64,000 nt of DNA from NCBI RefSeq assembly GCF_001050235.1, contig NZ_DF967972.1, forward strand, positions 1,500,822 to 1,564,821. Direction: 5' to 3'. Both the position numbers and the translations under genes were made by a program. Of the stretch, positions 62,847 through 64,000 are shown piece by piece. This DNA is from Longilinea arvoryzae (GTDB lineage Bacteria; Chloroflexota; Anaerolineae; Anaerolineales; Anaerolineaceae). The notes under the pieces are model-generated. The model did not search any database. It saw nothing but the letters and a program-made list of their open reading frames with translations, and was not told the origin of the DNA. How positions within the stretch are numbered: the stretch's first letter is position 1; each line of letters starts with the position of its first letter.

Positions 62847-64000
62847 TTACTTGTTTTCTGCGATGGTTTGGATGATCAAGGCCTGAGCTGCTTTCAACGC
62901 CACGTCGGCAGCCTCTTTGCCCTGAACGACGGATTGGAAGGCAGTGGTCGCGGGGGCCCAGACGAAGTTCATTTCGTTGATGCTGGGCAGCGGGTCGCTC
63001 TTGTCCAGTTGAGCCATCCAACCGGCCAATTCCGCGTCGTCTTTGAGGGACGGATCGGCGAGGATATCCGACAGCACCGGAATATTACCCGGATTGGCTT
63101 TGTAGATGGGCAGCGGCAGATTGGAGCCCAGGTAGGCAGCCAGCGTAGCCGCTTCGGCCTGGTTCTTGGAATACGCGCTCACCGAGAAACCGGTGTAGGT
63201 GGCAAACGGGCGCGGGTCGACGCCGTTGGGCGCGGTCGGGATCGGCGCCACGCCGAGGTTGATGCCGGCATCCTTGAAGGAGGGGACCATGGCCGGGTTG
63301 GTGATGATCATGGCCGACTTGCCTTCGGTAAAGTAGCTGTTCATCACTTCCCAGGTCACATCGCCGGGCATCAGTTTTTCGGTCTCGACCAGCGAGCGGA
63401 TGTACTTGAGGCCCTCGATGGCGCCTTCGTTGTCGAAGCCGATATCCGTTGGATCCAGACTGGTGCCGGTCCATTTGAAGACATAACCGCCGTAGGCCGA
63501 GAAGAAGGGGTAGCTGTACCAGAAGCTGTCAATTTGATACAGCAGTCCGTACTGGTCGCCGGTGGTCAGCGATTTGGACAGGGTGACGAGTTCATCCATG
63601 GTCGCGGGCGGGGTGGCCACCAGATCTTTGTTGTAAACCAGCGCATTGACATCTGCGGCGATGGGAACACCCAGCAGGTGGCCGTCGAGGGTGAATGAAT
63701 CGATGGATCCCTGGGTGTATTTGGCCTTTTCTTCGGCCGTGAGGGCATCTTCCACCGGGACGATGAGCTGGGCGGCATAATGACCGCCGATGTAGTTGTT
63801 GACCGTCATGAACAGGTCGGGACCTTCGCCGGCGGGAATGGCGACCGGAATTTTGTTCATCATTTCGAACTGGTTGCCTTCGGTCACAATGACGGTGTTG
63901 CCGGTGTCAGCAGCCCATTTCTCGATGATGGTTTTCACTTCTGCCATGGCCGTGGTGCCCACCCGGTCCATGATCCAGACGTTCAACGTGACCGGTTCTT
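62847..64000 (-). CDS. extracellular maltodextrin-type solute-binding protein (5' end outside the window)
   Basis: At least 384 aa; the frame remains open to the window edge (EPVTLNVWIMDRVG), so signal peptide and lipobox lie beyond it. MalE-like binding protein: LNVWIMDRV, PAGEGPDLF, LLGVPIAADVNALVYNKDL, TEGKSAMIITNPAMV, and a C-terminal helical part. It delivers an oligosaccharide to the MalF/MalG pair. 65 bp separate it from malF, a usual place for a partial terminator that lets the binding protein be made in excess. Confidence 0.93.
   Translation of the reverse strand, partial: EPVTLNVWIMDRVGTTAMAEVKTIIEKWAADTGNTVIVTEGNQFEMMNKIPVAIPAGEGPDLFMTVNNYIGGHYAAQLIVPVEDALTAEEKAKYTQGSIDSFTLDGHLLGVPIAADVNALVYNKDLVATPPATMDELVTLSKSLTTGDQYGLLYQIDSFWYSYPFFSAYGGYVFKWTGTSLDPTDIGFDNEGAIEGLKYIRSLVETEKLMPGDVTWEVMNSYFTEGKSAMIITNPAMVPSFKDAGINLGVAPIPTAPNGVDPRPFATYTGFSVSAYSKNQAEAATLAAYLGSNLPLPIYKANPGNIPVLSDILADPSLKDDAELAGWMAQLDKSDPLPSINEMNFVWAPATTAFQSVVQGKEAADVALKAAQALIIQTIAENK

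Overview
The window looks like a chromosomal segment of a Gram-type-undetermined, mesophilic member of the Chloroflexota, probably Anaerolineae-like. This is an inference from gene content: a MalT-type LuxR regulator, RHS proteins, corrinoid methyltransferase genes, a DUF333 lipoprotein and a CRISPR-like repeat resembling those I associate with Chloroflexi. No rRNA or complete tRNA gene is present to fix the taxonomy.

0-16.2 kb. On the minus strand, an SDR dehydrogenase, a tandem universal-stress protein and a very large cyclic beta-glucan synthase (NdvB-like, 2,980 aa) form one unit. It is read divergently from a PAS/GAF histidine kinase and an OmpR-type response regulator. A perfect 20-bp inverted repeat separates the regulator from a convergent MgtA-type Mg2+ ATPase.

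16.4-32.3 kb. This is a dense plus-strand stress island of mostly small genes. It holds two Dps-like ferritins with altered ferroxidase residues, CsbD-like proteins (one frameshifted), DUF883, YggT and GlsB-type membrane proteins, a rhomboid protease, a pair of related acidic/membrane proteins and a lipoprotein. It continues with two AI-2E-type permeases, a YihY/BrkB protein, a diacylglycerol-kinase-like protein, a PAP2 phosphatase and an RNB ribonuclease. Six transcription units, including the NdvB operon, carry the same ~55-bp upstream element (ATAG, 9 nt, GGGAY, 3 nt, GWTAGC). This suggests a common regulator or alternative sigma factor.

32.3-38.2 kb. A structured intergenic region has promoter and terminator signals and is a candidate small RNA. 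It is followed on the minus strand by a lipoprotein, NmrA-like and DUF4386 operon, a small conserved protein and a MalT-like LuxR regulator with a clear terminator.

38.6-51.7 kb. This is a polymorphic-toxin island. A 2,480-aa secreted RHS/PA14 protein ends in an AT-rich tip with a deaminase-like signature (HVE ... PCxxC). It is followed by an Imm5-like protein and SMI1/KNR4 proteins, intact and truncated. A near-identical duplication flanks it: the left copy is a fused relic of two genes from the right-hand operon, joined by a ~2.04-kb deletion at a 5-bp microhomology. The junction abuts a solitary CRISPR-repeat-like sequence, an IS256-family transposase relic and the 3' half of a tRNA-Lys(CTT) gene.

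51.7-64 kb. A tightly packed 11-gene minus-strand operon runs past the window edge: maltodextrin-type ABC binding protein and two permeases, two UroD-family proteins, a GH13 alpha-glucanase, an E-set/esterase, a corrinoid protein, a third UroD-family methyltransferase, DUF1638 and a RACo-like [2Fe-2S]/ASKHA corrinoid activator. Joining glycan import and hydrolysis to corrinoid methyl transfer is the most unusual metabolic arrangement here. Uptake and demethylation of an O-methylated glycoside is a testable hypothesis.
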